A stretch of DNA of 64,000 bases from Kwoniella bestiolae CBS 10118 (taxonomy: Eukaryota > Basidiomycota > Tremellomycetes > Tremellales > Cryptococcaceae), in NCBI RefSeq assembly GCF_000512585.2, contig NC_089241.1, positions 2,914,001-2,978,000 of the forward strand, given 5' to 3'. The notes under the pieces are model-generated. The model made no database searches. It saw only the letters and a list, made by a program, of their open reading frames with translations, and was not told the origin of the DNA. The first letter of the stretch is position 1. Every line of letters begins with the position of its first letter. The position numbers were made by a program, and so were the translations under genes. Positions 11,983 to 25,100 of the stretch are shown here, piece after piece.

Positions 11983-14302
11983 TTATCTTCCAGCCTCCAG
12001 AACTGCAGTCGCAACACCATCAACCTTCTTATCGTCCACATCTTCTACCACTCCAGATTCGTACACCGGTCCAAGTTCAGGTGTCGAATCCCGTCGACCG
12101 ATGACAGGTGGCATTTGACCTTTCTCCCTCCACTCGCTTCCCGCAACATAAAGCTCAACCTCGTCTTCAGTCCATTCTCTAAACTTGGTGCCCTTGTTAA
12201 GCTTGTAGTTCTCTTGTGGGAACACAGTCGCCAAGATGTAGTAGGTGAGCCCCGCTGCTATACCCGTGGTGATAAATGCGAAGTAGAATGATCGGACAAC
12301 GCCAATCGAAAATCCTTTGACACCCATGTTGTTGAGGACTACGAAGAATATCCAGATTCAGCTTCCGACTTGGCAATGGCGACAACAAGTGGGAGATATA
12401 CTTACACCCAGCAAAGTTCACTCCTGCACCTACGACATACGCTACGAAAGCTCTCCAGTTGCAGCCGTACGTGTACCCTTTGCAGCGCAACATCAAGTCA
12501 GCTTAGTCACGACTGGCTTAAGATACCTCAACTCACAATATGGCCCTCGATTATCAGCAGTGTACAACCAAGCCAAGTCCAACCTCCCTTTCGAGAGGAT
12601 ATAGTAATCCACCAAGAGCACACCGATGATACTGAACAAGAAGATCTGATACGATGCGATGAAAGAGATGCTGACAATGCCAGTTGATGTCAGAAGAACC
12701 CATACTCTCTGCTGACTAGAGGAGGGGAAGAAATACTTACAAGATACTAGCCGATCCCAAGAGGTACCAAGGATTGATGACTATCGTCATGATCATGCAA
12801 ATTGCGAAAGCCCTCTTCATCGAGATGTATCGAGGTAACAAGGACGAGATATCGTTTCCTGCAGGTAGGACGTTTTCGAATACGCAAGAGAACAAGGCGG
12901 AGTAGGTGAACCCGAAGGAAATGAAAGCTGCTCCGCATCGGACAGAGGGAGTATAATTCTCGGTGAGGATTCGGTCCAGGTAAGTTAACGGGTTCCTTGA
13001 GGTCAAGGATCAGTATGTAAAAATGAATCATTCGCGATGTGATCAGAGGTACTTACCATATCAATTTACCGTATGCCTTCTCCGACGACGCTGCTACGAT
13101 CATTCCTACTAAAGTGGTGATAAACTGACAATCCCACAATGAATCAGCATTGCCATTGACACCTCGTAATCGACAGAGGACGATGTCCACTCACATTCGA
13201 CATGGGAAACCCGAATATTTGACCGACAACCGGATCTAATCGCGAAATCACTGTTAGCGACAACGTCAATCAAGTCTATTTACATGCGCTATCACTCACC
13301 CCTCCTATGCGTCGCGTTCCTCTGCCAATCACTAGCATTACTAGCAAACGTACTACACCCCGCCGCACTCAACAACGTGAACCTAACAATCAACCACGCC
13401 CTCTCCGACCCATGGACCTTCGCTCCCTGAGTCAAGGTATTACCAACGCCACCAGAAGTCTTCAAAGCCAATGCGAGCATCCCCACGCAGCTTAGGACAT
13501 AGGCAACAAGTTTAACGTGGATCAGGATCTTCCATTTGGGTACCGACAGAAAGAGCGCAGTACAGGTGAAGAACCAGAACAAGAAAAAGCCAATCATGTT
13601 GGCCGAGTCGAGGGCACTATTCTTGGGCATGTGGTTGGGCAGTCTGGCGATGGAGGGGAAGATCGAGTGGAGGAAGATATAGATGCACTGTCCGCCTGTT
13701 ACGGTGTTGACGCCGTTCCATACGCAAGCTGAGAGCGCTCGGTTGAATACCGGCCAGAGGGAGCCGTATATCCCGAAGGAGGATCGACAGTAGACTGGGA
13801 AACCGATCTGGTCGTGGGTATTGTGATCAGTACCAATAGTATCAGATACATTTAAGAAAGATTTCGACTCACATGGTACACTGATCCAGCTCTTCCATTT
13901 ACGACCATGAACAGAGATATCAAAAGATACCCGAAGAAGTTACACAGGATACCATCCCAGACTGATATACCGTACTGTACGAGAGTCAATCATTAGCTTT
14001 CGTTGAGAATGATAGTATAAATCAGACACAAAAACATCGTACTCACAGTCAAAAATGTACCACCACCTAACCAATTAGCGACAGTCCCCACAGCAGAGAA
14101 CCAGAAGATATTGAACGTCCAGAACGTCCACGTCCTATCGACAAATCGCCATCAGCAATGATACAAGATGTGACACGCCACAGGCCGCTCACCGCTTCTC
14201 CAAAGGTATAGGCAACAAATCATCATTCTCCAATGACTTTTCTCGCCCCTCCGAGCCGGGGACTTCTAATTGGAATTTTGGAATTTTGAATTGAAAGCCC
14301 AT
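11983..14302 (-). CDS. NCS1-family permease (uracil/allantoin/thiamine type)
   Basis: Starts at the ATG at 14302 (MGFQFKIPKFQLEVPGSEG) and ends at 11983. Early exons are 14302-14193, 14134-14047, 13974-13873, 13807-13300, in phase; further exons follow leftwards. NCS1 landmarks: TWTFWTFNIFWFSAVGTVANWLGGGTFLT near the N-terminus, GFPVYCRSSFGIYGSLWPVFNRALSACVWNGV (substrate-site helices), and FPMSNFITTLVGMIVAASSEKAYGKLIWNPLTYLD in the second half, about 12 hydrophobic segments. The C-terminus is cytosolic and acidic (FREWTEDEVELY). NCS1 proteins are proton or sodium symporters of nucleobases and related compounds at the plasma membrane; Fur/Dal4-like is the best guess, substrate not resolved. 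Convergent with the carrier gene, about 150 bp apart. Confidence 0.88.
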
Positions 14303-15257
14303 TATGTCGGTCTCTTTTTGCTCTACTAGGGAAGGTCAATCACGAGCAAGTATAAGGACCAACCTACTCCGATCTACAGATGTGGATACCCATGATCCAC
14401 GCCCACCAAAAACCATAGATCTTATATACAAATCCTGTCGGCTCAAAAGTCACCTTATCTCCTCTCCAGGATCGGGACCCTTATCTGCATTTCCGCCGAA
14501 TACATGCCACTCTGTCTGCAGGCGGAAGCAGATTTTCCTCCAATGCGGTATTCAGCCAACCATTAATCAACCTCCGGATTCTACGGTCAATTATCTGCAT
14601 GCCAAGAAAGTGCATCACATGCTACCTTCGCACTTCTCGTACTCAAAGATAAGCTATTCTCAGCGATGATGCTTGTAGAGAAATCAGAGATAAGAAGATT
14701 AAGGCACGGTCGGAAATGACCGACTGACCGACCGTACGGTGTGGCGTTAGGCGAACTTTATTCCAGCTCTGGGTCTACTCGTGGATATCTCAGCGTGCAG
14801 CCGCAGTACCTGGTGGGCATAACACGAACATGCCATCCTATGCGCGCTGCTCGCGGTAAAATGAGAGTTCTGATTGGACGATGGGACCTTCGGGCCTCGC
14901 AGACGAGTATGAAGAATAGCTACATGGTCTAGGCGGATAGGCGAGAACGATGGTGCCAGGGGCAGATCGAGAGCATCCAGGAGAGGTATGTTTATGTTCC
15001 GGATCTTGGCCATTTGTCTTACTTGCTTGCTTATATCGATACGAGCACATCGGAGCAGCTCGATGATACGCGTAAATCGGAGGAGGACGATAAGGCTGAT
15101 AAGAATACCAGGATTTCTATCAGGTGAAAGAGTGGAGCAGTACACGACATCAAAGTTCGAGTTTGTGTAGATTCTACCGTCGAGCAGTAATTGTATAACA
15201 CACTGACTTAGAACTCGAGAATAGAAACGAGCTCGTCAAGATTAAGACCTCCAAAAA
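14303..15257. other. Divergent intergenic region, no supported gene
   Basis: Upstream space of the NCS1 permease (-) and the CmcJ/AsaB-like gene (+). Open frames here are short and without recognisable motifs. A tandem GACCGACTGACCGACCG run sits at about 14719-14736. Confidence 0.4.
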
Positions 15258-16426
15258 ATGCCAGCTCCCAGCTCCACCGACCATCTCACAGCCGTGATAG
15301 GCTTCACCCTCCCCCCCAATCGGATGGACCATGATCCCTCAATCTACCTCAAGTGGGAACCTGGTAGATCCAAACCCCTAGAAAAGATCAGAGTACCCAT
15401 TACAGATCTTCGACCAGAATTAGAATCGTCTACTGTAGGTCCGCTGGATCAGCTGAAGAAGAGGGGATATGGCATTATGAAGCATCATAGTCCGTATTTG
15501 GGGGAGATACCTAGTGCGGAGGGGACTGAGAAGTACTTGAGGGAATGTGAGGGGTGAGTGGGTTCATACCTTCGACTCATAATCAAAGTCAATATCAAAG
15601 ACAGCTGTGACCTTGTGAGGGGGCGGATAAGGATCTAAGGGGTCAAGTACAGAGCGAGCGCTGATCTGACGATCGTTTAATCAGAATACTCCAAAGCGTA
15701 CTTCAATGCGACAAAGTCATAGCGTGGAACTCCGTCTGCAGAAAGAATGACCCCAACGAGAAAGAGAAGAAAGTGGAGAAGCAGAAAGGACCTGAAAAAG
15801 GATTCATACCTACCGAGAGGGTTCAACCTATTGCGGGTGTAGCGCATGTCGACCAGAATGCTGTGAGTATACCACTCCATTCCAACCTGAGTGACCCAGG
15901 ATCCGTACACTACACTTGCATATAGCTGGACTGATGGTGTGCGTTCAGGAATGGGGCTACGAGCTCTGCGGGAAAGCGGCCGAAGAGGATATGTCAAAGT
16001 ACAGTCGATGTCAGATCGTAAACATCTGGAGACCATTACATGGCAAGTCCCCTATCTGCTTTAGACTCTACACTCTGAAAGGTAGCTCATCTTGTTGATA
16101 CTACAGGCCCGGTAACAAACGCACCTTTGGCCATGGTCGACCCCACAACCCTCCGTCCAGAGGACATCGGCACCCACGCCTCGCAGTATGGCTTCGGACA
16201 CGATCTGCACCACTCGCCGAATCAGGAATGGGCGTATATCAGACATCAGATGCCTGACGAGATCATCCTGCTTAAATGCTATGATTCAGATCAGGGGAAG
16301 AACGGCGAGGTGCTGTGGTGTGGACATGTAGCTGTGCAGGTTGATGGGGATGCCGAGGGTATACCGGAGGAGTTGGTGAGGAATAGGGAGAGTATAGAGG
16401 TTAGGTTGGTCGCTTTGTGGGAATAG
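15258..16426 (+). CDS. CmcJ/AsaB-like hydroxylase-methyltransferase family protein
   Basis: Four exons: 15258-15553, 15685-15862, 15949-16042, 16107-16426; 295 aa, normal for this fungal family. Diagnostic segments are ILQSVLQCDKVIAWNSVCRK, VAHVDQNA, CQIVNIWRPLHGPVTNAPLAMVDPTTL, WAYIRHQMPDEIILLKCYDSDQ and the closing EVRLVALWE, the pattern of proteins annotated as 7-alpha-cephem-methoxylase P8-chain-related, CmcJ-like or AsaB-like. The HVDQ and C-terminal HVAVQ/R residues resemble a 2-oxoglutarate/Fe-type core, but activity is not proven for most members. The third intron (16043-16106) starts with GC (G|GCAAGT), since the first usable GT would leave a 25-nt intron. No biosynthetic cluster surrounds it. 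Confidence 0.8.
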
Positions 16427-16727
16427 CGGGGGATTTGTTGTATTGGCAGTGGTAGCTTTTGGGTTTTCGTATGTTATGTATGATCGTACATTAGGTCTAG
16501 GCTATACAGAAGTCAGCCAATTTGCAGACATCATTGAGCATTGAGCCAGATCGAGTCTCTCGAATAGATGAGGATCACGGGCAAATTGGTCCACAATTCA
16601 TGTAACTCTCGCGAACAGTCAGTATCCATCATAATATATAATCCATTGCATATGTATATGTATACGTACAGTCACCCTTGATAACCCGAGAAATTCCCAT
16701 AAATCCACCCTTCCTATATATACAGAT

Positions 16728-18913
16728 CTACCACAACTGCGTCAAATCAGGATGAATACCGTCCCTCGATCTAAGTAGCACGATATTCGAGCTAGTAGTG
16801 GAGAACTGTGACATACCCCGTACAGCCAGAATCAGCACACCATCCCAAACTCAGGAGCGAATTAACCGTACTCACCCCATTACCCACGAATACACCCGCC
16901 CGTCGAGCAATCTCCATATCCACCGCGACTCCCACCTCCTTATCCTGCCATTCGGGGTATATATCGTATTTACCTATCCAAACGTTATCCCATCCCTCAG
17001 ATTGGAGCCACATCCTTATCTCGTTGATCCAACTATCGTCCGCGTCGGTGAGTATGTAGACTGATTTGAGTAATGGGTGATTCTTCCTCATTCTTCTGGC
17101 TCGGGCGATGATGTCTAGTGTGGGCGGCAGACACTTCGCTTTGTACAGTCCCATTCGGGTTGCCTCGACCATCGAGGGAGGTGGCGGGACGTTCTCGTTC
17201 CCTGGGAATTTGGGGAGCTTGTTGAATGATACAAAGGGGCTACGGTCCGCCGAGATATACATTAGTATTTAACTCGTACATATAGATGATCATTGTTATA
17301 ACGATGAGCTGAGAATGGGGACAGCCGATAAACTCACGCAGCACGTTGACCCTTCTCCTCACACACTTCCTCCCAGTTCTTACTCCTCCTCAAATGCATA
17401 GCCAGGATATGTTTCCACCCCGTTGTCTTGTGCGGCTCGGTGCTTGTGGAGTGGCTCACAGCGGTCAGGTCGTAAGGCAGTGATTCGGGTGCGAGCGAAG
17501 GCAAAGCCCGGTTGATAATGGCTAGGACGGTTGATGAGAAGGTGAAGTGCTTCATGACGGGGGATTTGACGAATGTATCATACAAGTCAAGAGAGGCGGT
17601 GGAGTCGAAGAAGCTACCGGATGAACGCAGAGTGTCAGCCAGTCACAGACACGAAATCCCAGCTCAGAACGGAAGAGAGGGAAATAATGGAGGATGAGCG
17701 TGTAGTCATATATCGATAAGGTATAACAGTCCTGGGAATGTCGGATATATGAGGGAATAGAAGCAACTCACTCATCATCAAACGGTTCACCAATGATCCT
17801 CACGCAGCTCTGTTCACTCCCAGCCAACAACACCTGAATCTGATGTATCCTAGACTGACCATCCGCTACCAGCTGTAAATCTCCTTCGGGATGGTTGTCA
17901 TTTCTGATCGTGTGTAGCTGTTCTTTGTACGATGGACAGACATTTCGATAGTAGTGAGCACTGAAAAAACAACGTCAACTCAATCATCAACCAGAAATGT
18001 GGATTATTTGAGGACAAAGGACAAAGAGATGGCAAGAGAACCTACGGTACGGCTCTAGGTGATTTATACAACCTCTCGAATCCAGATATGACGGTAGAGA
18101 TGTAAGCTGATAATGGGATTCTCGCTGATCGCCAAGGCCATCGTGAAGGTACGAAGGGGAGGTACTGCGGTGGAACACTTTAGCCCATGACCCAGCTAAG
18201 TCATATCATGGTGCAGAAGAAGGATCAACGATCGCGGTGTTGTTCATAGACCCAAGTCGCACTCACCGTATCATCCTCTACATACGGTTCAAAAGCCAAC
18301 GACCTGTTTCCCAACACAGCCAAGTGATGTTGTAGTCTACAAGTCTCATTAGCACACTGACCGTGAGGAACAACAGAGGCACGTACAAGACCCTTTGTAA
18401 CTGAATAGCAGGCGTAGGCATAGCGGCGGTGTTAGCGCGATACCATGGCGATAAGATAGGACAAGACAAGACTTACCTGATGATTGAATCCTGACAACGG
18501 TGTGATACAAGCTCATCAGACATTATCCACATAGTCAGCATTCAAGTGGACCTACCAGTTCCTCTAGGTACATCGAACCTGACGATTCTCTCATCAGCAC
18601 CTCATCACCCACATTACGCCAATGATCGCACTCACTTGACATATCTCCCATTCTTCCCCTCTCCCACCCCTACCTCACCCTTGATATGGGGTAGACTAGC
18701 CTCCTGCCTCCATTCAACAGCATAACTAGGTGGGAAAGGCGGTTTGGGGTGTATAGTGAATAGCAGAGCGAGGGCAAAAATGAACGCGAGTAGTTTGAAA
18801 TGCGGTCGACGTTGAAGGGACGATATCAGGCCGTTGCCTCTGGGTATCCTCTCAAGGTGGGAGGTATCGAGGGTTATGGGTGGTCCGAGGGGGTTGGGGA
18901 ATGTTATGCGCAT
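16728..18913 (-). CDS. Type II membrane O-fucosyltransferase-like glycosyltransferase
   Basis: Starts at the ATG at 18913 (MRITFPNPLGPPITLD) and ends with TAG at 16728. A cytosolic tail is followed by one membrane anchor (FKLLAFIFALALLFTIHP, about residues 40-57), the layout of a Golgi type II enzyme. The luminal part shows GFNHQLQRVLYVPLLFL, LQHHLAVLGNRSLAFEPYVEDD, WRSARIPLSAYISTVISGFERL, LAMHLRRSKNWEEVCEEKG, YILTDADDSWINEIRMWL and ARRAGVFVGNGFSTTSSNIVLLRSRDG. The GFNxQ start, the HLRR-type motif and the VGNGFST/SSNI end are those of fungal proteins assigned to the GDP-fucose O-fucosyltransferase fold. Donor and acceptor are not known. The gene has many small exons; the last one (16728 to about 16800) follows an intron that removes an apparent in-frame stop. 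Confidence 0.65.
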
Positions 18914-19385
18914 GATGTATGATGGGTTTGGATGGTGAGGGGTGTGAGAAGATTGAGAAGATTGAGATGAAGAGTGAGAGATCAATGTTCAACCAGGAAC
19001 GCGTCGGAGTAAGTGTGAGTGAGTAGTACAGTGAGAGTACTTGCAAGTATCGGGATGGAGTCCCGGTAAAGGGGCCCTCACGAGTGATGGTCTACGATGA
19101 TATACTGTATTATAGTGATATTATATCATGCATGCCTGATGCTGGATCATCCAGAGTACATAATCTGAACCAATGAAGCAGAGGAGATAGAAGCGGTACA
19201 TGCAGGGCTCGAAAGAAGGCCTCTTTCGTGAACTTGCCGTATCGAAGATGGCTCCAAAACAATTGAAGCTACTTCATCCGGATGGGTGAGCTACAAGCTA
19301 GATAAGAAATGCAATGCATACATTTGATAAACATTATCATGGAGTCATAAGTCATAAACCTACAAACTACAATCTAAACTACAAA
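18914..19385. other. Intergenic region between two leftward genes
   Basis: Holds the promoter of the glycosyltransferase gene (18914 upward) and the 3' end of the repeat-protein gene. No gene seen. Confidence 0.4.
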
Positions 19386-21597
19386 TTATGCCAACCCACT
19401 ACTCGTCTGCGGCACCATCTCGCTCCCAACCGCTCCATCATCATTCCCCGTCCAATCTCCACCATTAAACGCAGTAGGCAAGGCAGTAGGAGTTCCAGTT
19501 ACCCACTCTCCCCATCCCTCAGCAGGTGTGAGCGTAGCAGTAGCACTAGCGGTTATAGCAGCTACCAACGTTGACGTGGCAGTGGGGACGATACCCAAAT
19601 TCGAGGTGGGTAGGGAGGTGGTCATTCTTGATCCTGTCATTTGACCCCATGTACTATCGGGCTGAGGGATAGTCTGGGATAACGTATCGTCTTGAGCTGT
19701 TCCGGCTGCTTCTACTGAGCCGGTGTCTGGGCTGGTCGAAGAGGGAGAAGCAGAGAGATATGATTTAGGAGGTTCATACCCCCTCATTTGCGATGCCACT
19801 AGATCAATCGCGTCAGGCTGACTGGAGAGAGGAAGTAACCCAGGGATAGGGCTATTCCATCCGTCGTTATCTTGAGCTCCATCGCCATTATCCTGTTGAG
19901 TGACATTATCCTCATTGGGTGTAGTGTCGGAGTATAATCCGACCGTAGAAGATGGTGAAGTGAGGGTACCGACTAACTGACCAAGGGGATTGATGATGTA
20001 TATCTTTCCTTCTACTTCGATCGTTCTCAGCCCATTGAGTACTGGAGCAGCAGTCGAGGGAGTGCTGTCAGAAGCGAGTCTGAGGATTTGCCCGGTCGAA
20101 AGAAGGTAGGTATTAGATCCTAGGGATTGGACGATATTGCCCAGTGCAGGTGAACCAGTCGAAGCAGTATTGGCGACTTGACCAGCTGCTCCACTAACAT
20201 CTTGAGATAGATTGTTGATTGTTCCGCTTGGGTTGTTAACATTTAATGATCCGACTAGACCAGTGACTGGTTGAGTAAGTCCTACTAAGGGTCCATTGGA
20301 AGTTAAACCAGAGACAGTCGAAGTGAGGCCTTGGACAGGTAGACCTTTGGTCAATCCGCCGACGGTTGAGGTGACTCCTTGAAGAGGTAGATTACTGGTC
20401 AGACCGTTGAGTGTTCCAGTCAGACCTTGGAGTGGAAGGGCGCTGGTAAGGCCTCCGACGGTATTGGTGAGACCAGCAATTGGAAGACCATTGGTAAGTC
20501 CACCGACAGTCCCAGTGAGTCCCTGGAGAGGTAGGCCATTCGCTAACCCTCCGACAGTCGAGGTCAATCCCTGTAGAGGAAGATCATTCGTCAATCCACC
20601 AACAGTCGAGGTAAGTCCCTGGATAGGAAGTCCATTGGTGAGTCCCCCCACTGTCGACGTTAAACCTTGTAGTGGCAATCCACCAGTCAATCCACCGACA
20701 CCTCCCAGAACACTGCCCAAAGGTAATCCCGAAGTGACTCCTCCAATCCCACCCGTCAATCCTTGTAGGGGAAGGCCGTTCGTCAGACCAGTAAGACCTT
20801 GTATGGGATTTCCACCTAATAATCCGCCCACAAGGGGTAATCCACCGATACCTTGTCCCGTGACTCCACCCAACAGCCCCGTGGCTTGACCTGTAACTCC
20901 TCCTAACAACCCGCTAGCCTGAGCCGCAGCTCCATTGATTCCCTGCGCAGCCACTCCCTGAGGAAGACCCGTGACATCCGCCACGTCCAACCCCGACTTC
21001 GCAGCCTGCGGAACCATCGGTACGGATGTGGGTATGGGTACACCAGCATTGGTGGGGATAGTAGGGTTCGAGGCGGAGGGGACGGAGGGGAGTTGTCGTT
21101 TATCTATAGGGCAGAGGGGTTAGTATATCTTCTTGAACTGGAGATGATGGTAGTCTGGGGAGAAGCAGCTGCAGTGCAAGCTGATTCATAACAGGCGAAT
21201 CATATCAAGCAACAAAGAAATTAAACTCACTAGGTCTACCCATACCTCCTATCCCGATCAATCCTCCATTGCTACCTAAGTTTACGTCCAACCCCAATCC
21301 CCCATTCCCAGCGGTATAACCATTCCCACCATTCTGCCCGTTACTATTACCATTACCATTCCCGTACCTACTCAAATCAACATTCAAACCCAACAAAGGC
21401 GACCCCTCAGGTCTGGGCGATTCCTTATATTCCTCCGAGTTCGGATTGGGCGATCTCAGCTTTGAGCTCGTACCAATATCCAGCACTCCGTTGGCCGCGG
21501 TATTTGCTCCAGGGACTGGAGGGAGGGGAGCGCCGAATGACGCAGTGGAGGAGAGGGCTAGGGAGGTGAGTAGGATGGGGGTTGTGGAGAATTTCAT
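19386..21597 (-). CDS. Secreted repeat protein with 16-residue GLTxxLPLQ repeats
   Basis: Two exons, 21597-21231 and 21103-19386, 694 aa. A signal peptide (MKFSTTPILLTSLALSSTAS) is followed by a Gly/Asn-rich region (NGNGNSNGQNGGNG) and, just after the intron, a dibasic NKRQLP that could be a Kex2-type site. Residues from about 60 after that site consist of roughly 11 tandem copies of a 16-residue unit, consensus LPLQGLTSTVGGLTNG. A spacer contains GKIYIINPLGQLVGTL, and the C-terminal third is Ser/Thr/Pro-rich. No catalytic motif, transmembrane helix or GPI signal was seen. It is probably a wall-associated or extracellular structural protein; function is unknown. Confidence 0.8.
20270..20840 (-). 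repeat. 48-bp coding minisatellite
   Basis: In-frame tandem repeat encoding the 16-residue unit LPLQGLTSTVGGLTNG of the secreted repeat protein; about 11 units, mostly varying at the third codon positions and at a few residues (LPIQ, LPIA, LPVQ, STV/GTV/NTV). Confidence 0.75.
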
Positions 21598-22198
21598 TGT
21601 GCGTGTTGGGTCTGTATTGTAATGTTGGACAGTCGAGGTGGGTTATAGATTTGTTGTGAATAGGTGTTATATAGATTATAGATTATAAGTGTGATAAGTA
21701 TTATAAGAGATTATAGATATATTATAGTATTATGCTCGACCAGCGAGATTGGAAGAAATTGAGTATTATAGAATAGTATGTGGGTGAAGCAAGCTTGGGA
21801 GAAGGGGATGTCAGTAATTGAGATTGTCCTATGTATATATACCTTTCGTCGTCCTCACCATATCGCTTGCTTCGTAAGGAGCAAGTTTATCGTGCAACAT
21901 CTATCGAGCGATGTGGGGAGATTGCAATTCAGACCACACGCAGTGATTCCGACTGGTCTTCGTCATTGTCTCACTGATAAGACTTTGGTGGTCAGATAAG
22001 AACATCACCCAATCGACGTGGCTGATATCGCTCAGTCAGAAATGTATATCGCACATCAGTGATCGTCAATCGTGTAAGTAAGGTGTATCGAGTTGATACC
22101 GGTCCATCATTGTACATACTATGCCAACAGGCTTGATCGTATTACAGCAAGACCATGTCTCAATTCATTGACCTCCTTCTCCATTATCTCACGCACGT
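21598..22198. promoter_or_regulatory. Upstream region of the repeat-protein gene, AT-rich tract
   Basis: Promoter of the repeat protein and 3' flank of APC2. A TATATAA on the minus strand (21667-21673) is about 70 bp before the start codon, within a run of TTATAGAT-type tandem copies (about 21655-21735). Confidence 0.4.
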
Positions 22199-25100
22199 TT
22201 ACTCCTCCTCAGCGACTTCCAACAACCTCCACCCCTCCGCCTCCTCCCTCACCACGCCCCGTTCCTTCCACCACGCCAACCCATCCTTAACCAAATTATT
22301 AGTAATCTGCAACCTCTCCTTGATCTCCTCAACATTTAATACCGGCTGACCATCGAACAATTCGATAATAGACGCTTGGATAGGGTTCGCTTCCACCTCG
22401 ACCACTCGATCTTCTAGCTCGAGAGACATGTGAACTGTCCCGAGGGATTGGAGGAATCGGAGGTGTTTGTCGGGTTTGAAGTGGTGGAAGGCGGATTCGT
22501 ATTCTTGTTGTGCTCTATAGACATCAATAAAAATATAAGCATAGGTCTGTTGCTGGTATGTTTTGGAAGTAATATATGGCTCATGGTTTACTTACTTTAG
22601 TAATTTCGGTGGAAGGCACAGAGAACTTCCGGGTACATTCGGCCAAAACATCTTTGAAATGACCAAAGGATGGACCGTAGACTATACAGTACAAGCAGGA
22701 CTCAGCATGAGCTCATCATTCAGGTATATTCACTCAGATACTCCAAGAGAAGTAATTCGCTCACATGGATATCACCCTGCACATGATCATCAATCCTCTT
22801 GGAATCCGCCATATCCTTCAACATGACATCGCAGATCTGTAGGGCTTGTTCGCCGAATCGTAATTTGAGCAGTTCGATTATCCGGATCTATGTGTTTCCA
22901 TAAAAAAGACCCAGACTCATCAGCGAAGTTCCGCGTGGGATGACGTGTTTTTAGATCAAAACTCTGGTATCGATCATGTTCTTTTCCAACGCTAAGTAAC
23001 CCAAATGCAAGCGAAATAAACCGCACTCACCTCCTTCACCGCATCGTAATCCTTCACAGCCAACAGCCTAGTCGCCAACAACACCTGCAATTCCTTGATG
23101 ATGACCTCGCGAGTCTGGTAGATGCTAACGAGGGTGGAAACTATATCGCCAGCTTTGCCCGATCGAAACTCTGTGATGTCGCAAGAAACCCATAAGTATC
23201 TTATACGAGATATGGAACCCAGCTCTCAACCCACACCGATCATTCGCAGTATTGGGATTATGATTCGGGGACAAATTGAGATTAAAGCAAAAACCCAACC
23301 CACCAGGCGCAGCATCAACAGGCTCCGGATCCCATTTCGGATCGCCACAATCTTCCACCTCCTCATCCCCGTTATTGTAGTCCCTTATCAGACCGGCATT
23401 CTCATTCTCGTCGCCCAGCTCCTCACCTTCCACCAGCGCAGCGACAATACACCGGATGGTATCTGGTCTTTCTCTCAGGTGGGACCGTATAGGCGTAGCT
23501 ACTTTATGGAGTAGTACGCCTGGAGGGTCTAGGATCCGGAGAGAGCGGATGGTAGAGATGTATATCGAGAGGACGAGCTTGGTCTCTGCTCCGGGGTGGA
23601 GGAGACGTTTCAGGTTACTACGCATGTACAAATAGATGACCAGCTGTCAGCTTGAAGCGATATCTCGGAAGCAAATCAGGTAGTTGAGAGACACGCAACA
23701 CGTACGCTGCGTTGAGCTTGTTGACTAGCTCGAGTCGCTGGTCGACTTTGAACAGACATTCCTACAGTTATGTGAATCAGCTTATCTACCTGGTAGTCGT
23801 ATATTGGGATAAAACTCACCTTGAGGTCCTCTAGAGCCGCCATGGAGTCGGGGAAATCAACGATAATATCAAATAGCTCATCGGTCCTAATTAACGAGTG
23901 AAAAGTTAGCTACTATAGATGCGCTCCATGTAAAGCCAGCTCACCTCATATCGAAAAAGCATTTACAGAGGTAATAGTCAAATCTCGAGAACATCGGTCT
24001 GAGTGCAGCTTGGGCGGACTCGTTTCCTACCAGTATGATAGAGGATAATTAGCACAGTGCCAATGTACCTATCGCTTCCTCGCTGTCCAGATGGTCTCCA
24101 TTCCAGCTAATTCCCTCCACGGACTGCATGGAAACCTTTCATTCTACGTCTCGACTGAATTGCCAACCCGGCCTTCACTCACCCTCAAACATCCCGCTCA
24201 ACCAATTCGCAACCCCATCCCCAACCCTCTGCCTCGCCCTGGTCAATCTCCTCGTATCCCACCCTCTCTCAGCCTCTTCACGCGCGATCTTCTCGATCTC
24301 CTTGTATGCGACCTTGCTGAGGGTACCGGAATATCGCGGGAAGATACCCAATCTGGACAGGTGCGGAGAGGGAGGAGGGACACGATAGTAGTTTACCGGG
24401 ACACTCTGGAATAGCTGGGGGATGGGTGGTGGGTCGAGGAGGTGCGAAGGGAGGGATGAGAGGGAATCGGATAGGAAGGATAGGAGGTATGCTGGGAAGG
24501 AGGGGGAGAGGGTGGAGTGGAGAAGGGAATGGAAGGTTTGGGTGAATGTGCTGATTAGTTTTGGGCTGTCGGGTTGAAAAACTAGCTTAGCATGACAGGC
24601 GGGAGTTGAGTCGCCTGTTTCGGTGAAAAGTGCGTGACCATGCAATGATAGATGAGAGATGATACGGCTAGACTACCACTCACTCGTGGAATGCCCTCAA
24701 TGGTACTCCCCATGCTCTCTGCCAGACTGCCAATCTCTCCAACATCTCGCACATCACCGGTCCGACTTGTGCGGCTTCCTCCTGTTCCTCGGTAGATGAT
24801 AGATGATCGATATAACGCTGGACATCTCGAATAACAAGGTATAGTCGAGCTTCAACGGCATCTAGCATTGAGTAAATAGAGTGTAAGCTGGGTGCGGGAT
24901 CACTCTGAAAGGCAAAGCAGCGATTCAGCTTACCCAGAAATTCAGAATATAAGGATGAACCTCGACCGTCCCTCAAAGCTAATTGGAAAGCGGCAGTCAC
25001 TTCTGGCGTCTCGACTAAGGATCAAGTCAGCTCACTGCCCCTCTGGGTTTCATACTGAGGCCAGAACTGAGCTTACTCGGTTTCACAGCTGATCTGGAAG

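Noticed and set aside
13300..13700. Plus-strand open frames at 13307 and 13517
   Set aside because: Antisense to a coherent, phased NCS1 permease exon (13300-13807).
14747..15145. A 132-residue minus-strand open frame
   Set aside because: Begins without ATG, no motif, and overlaps equally open frames on the other strand; treated as chance.
20407..20889. A 160-residue Pro/Val-rich open frame on the plus strand
   Set aside because: It is the antisense reading of the 48-bp repeat of the secreted protein; the minus-strand frame has a signal peptide and a clean two-exon structure.
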